Shown: piece after piece, positions 63,466 through 64,000 of the stretch
Numbering within the stretch: the first letter of the stretch is position 1
How the letters are laid out: every line of letters starts with the position of its first letter
Source: Mycolicibacterium iranicum
GTDB taxonomy: Bacteria > Actinomycetota > Actinomycetes > Mycobacteriales > Mycobacteriaceae
Direction: 5' to 3'
DNA: 64,000 bases
Assembly (NCBI RefSeq): GCF_001650495.1
Contig: NZ_LWCS01000002.1
Location: 248,001-312,000, forward strand
The notes under the pieces: model-generated
Database searches by the model: none
Seen by the model: only the letters and a program-made list of their open reading frames with translations
Told to the model about the DNA's origin: nothing
Program-made: the position numbers and the translations under genes

Positions 63466-64000
63466 ATGGCGGCCGACGCCGGGTGGCAAGCCTTCGACAT
63501 GCTGATCCGTCATCCAGGCGCGATGGCCTATCAGCTGTGCACCGCTCTGCAGGCAGGCAGCCCGTTGCCGCCTCTGCAGGAACTTCCTGACGAGTGCGTC
63601 GCACTGCTGCTCTACCTGGTCCGGACCGCACCGCTACTGTCCTCGCACGAGGCGGCGGTCGCCGCCGAAGCCCGGTCCAGGGGACTCGCCGAGTTTGACG
63701 CCGCCGGCTATGTCGAGCCCCCCGACGAGCTCACGACCGTGCTGGACGCGGCATCGGCGGTGTTACTGCGTCAGTGGCAGGCCGGCGGGCCGCCGGATCC
63801 CAGGACCTGGCTGCGTGAACTGTCTGCCGCCGAGGCCACCGTGGACGCACTGCCTGCAGACCTACCCCCAGTTCGGCTGCAAGAGATCGCATCCGTCCGC
63901 GTGGACCTGGCGAGGGCCGCGGCCCGCATCCACACCGACCTCGGTGACAAGGACGCAGCGTCAGCGGCCTGGCACCGCGCGCTCGGCGCCGCCCGCCCGA
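63466..64000 (+). CDS. Partial hypothetical protein, open at the right edge
   Basis: The frame opens at ATG 63466 and continues without a stop to the window end (178 codons seen). It starts MAADAGWQAFDMLIRHPGAM and is helix-rich, with TPR-like features in its last part (VRVDLARAAARIHTDLGDKD, then AASAAWHRAL). It is divergent from the DUF1023 gene, with 70 nt between the starts, so the two may share control. No family is recognised. Confidence 0.7.
   Translation, partial: MAADAGWQAFDMLIRHPGAMAYQLCTALQAGSPLPPLQELPDECVALLLYLVRTAPLLSSHEAAVAAEARSRGLAEFDAAGYVEPPDELTTVLDAASAVLLRQWQAGGPPDPRTWLRELSAAEATVDALPADLPPVRLQEIASVRVDLARAAARIHTDLGDKDAASAAWHRALGAARP

Overview
The window is the replication-origin region of a high-GC mycobacterial chromosome, most likely a rapid grower of the Mycolicibacterium type. 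The gene order pcnA-mutT4-(DUF6049)-mviN-sigM-rsmA-trxB-trxC-cwlM-(Rv3916c)-parB-parA-rsmG-khpB-yidC-yidD-rnpA-rpmH-dnaA-oriC-dnaN-recF-dciA-gyrB-gyrA-(Rv0007)-tRNA-Ile-tRNA-Ala-cwsA-ppiA-(PH protein)-crgA-(Rv0012)-trpG-pknB-pknA-pbpA-rodA-pstP-fhaB-fhaA-tRNA-Leu matches the M. tuberculosis origin region almost gene for gene. It differs from that species by a gnd gene between dnaN and recF, an sdaA gene beside the tRNAs, two secreted PE-PPE-domain proteins before trpG, and a leuS-mtc28-yqgE cluster placed next to pcnA.

Layout. Positions 1-8031: a truncated AbiEi-like gene at the edge, leuS, mtc28, a small membrane protein, yqgE, an MFS transporter, an MDMPI-family protein and a very acidic Asp-repeat protein. 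Positions 8038-20330: tRNA end maturation (pcnA), a Nudix hydrolase, the lipid II flippase/pseudokinase MviN, SigM with an unusually short anti-sigma factor, the thioredoxin system behind a SigH-type promoter, and CwlM. Positions 20335-26600 run leftward: parB and parA with two parS sites, rsmG, khpB, yidC, yidD, rnpA and rpmH. Positions 26601-29205 hold the dnaA control region, dnaA and oriC. Positions 29206-39423 run rightward: dnaN, gnd, recF, dciA, gyrB, gyrA, a DUF3566 protein, two tRNAs and two small proteins. Positions 39436-47129 are mixed: sdaA, cwsA, ppiA, crgA, a DUF881 protein, the PE-PPE-domain pair and trpG. Positions 47107-56739 are the leftward cell-wall/phosphosignalling operon fhaA-fhaB-pstP-rodA-pbpA-pknA-pknB. 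From 56989 to the right edge is an accessory stretch beginning at tRNA-Leu, with an SDR/MarR pair, gene remnants, a MOSC protein, a lipoprotein and a DUF1023 hydrolase with a WXG-like N-terminus.

The genes work together in three ways. DnaA, DnaN, DciA, gyrase, ParA/ParB and parS initiate replication and segregate the origin. RodA, PbpA, MviN, CwlM, CwsA and CrgA build the wall under control of PknA/PknB and the phosphatase PstP, with FhaA/FhaB as phosphothreonine readers; in M. tuberculosis MviN and CwlM are targets of this kinase system. RnpA, PcnA, YidC/YidD and RpmH serve RNA processing and membrane insertion.

The most unusual structure is at the pbpA-pknA junction. Four units of a 26/27-bp tandem repeat, each carrying a Shine-Dalgarno sequence and an ATG, form an in-frame 36-codon ORF. 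Its start overlaps the pbpA stop and its stop overlaps the pknA start. Every other junction from fhaB to pknB is a direct 4-nt overlap, so this looks like a repeat-built bridge that keeps translation coupled across the gap.
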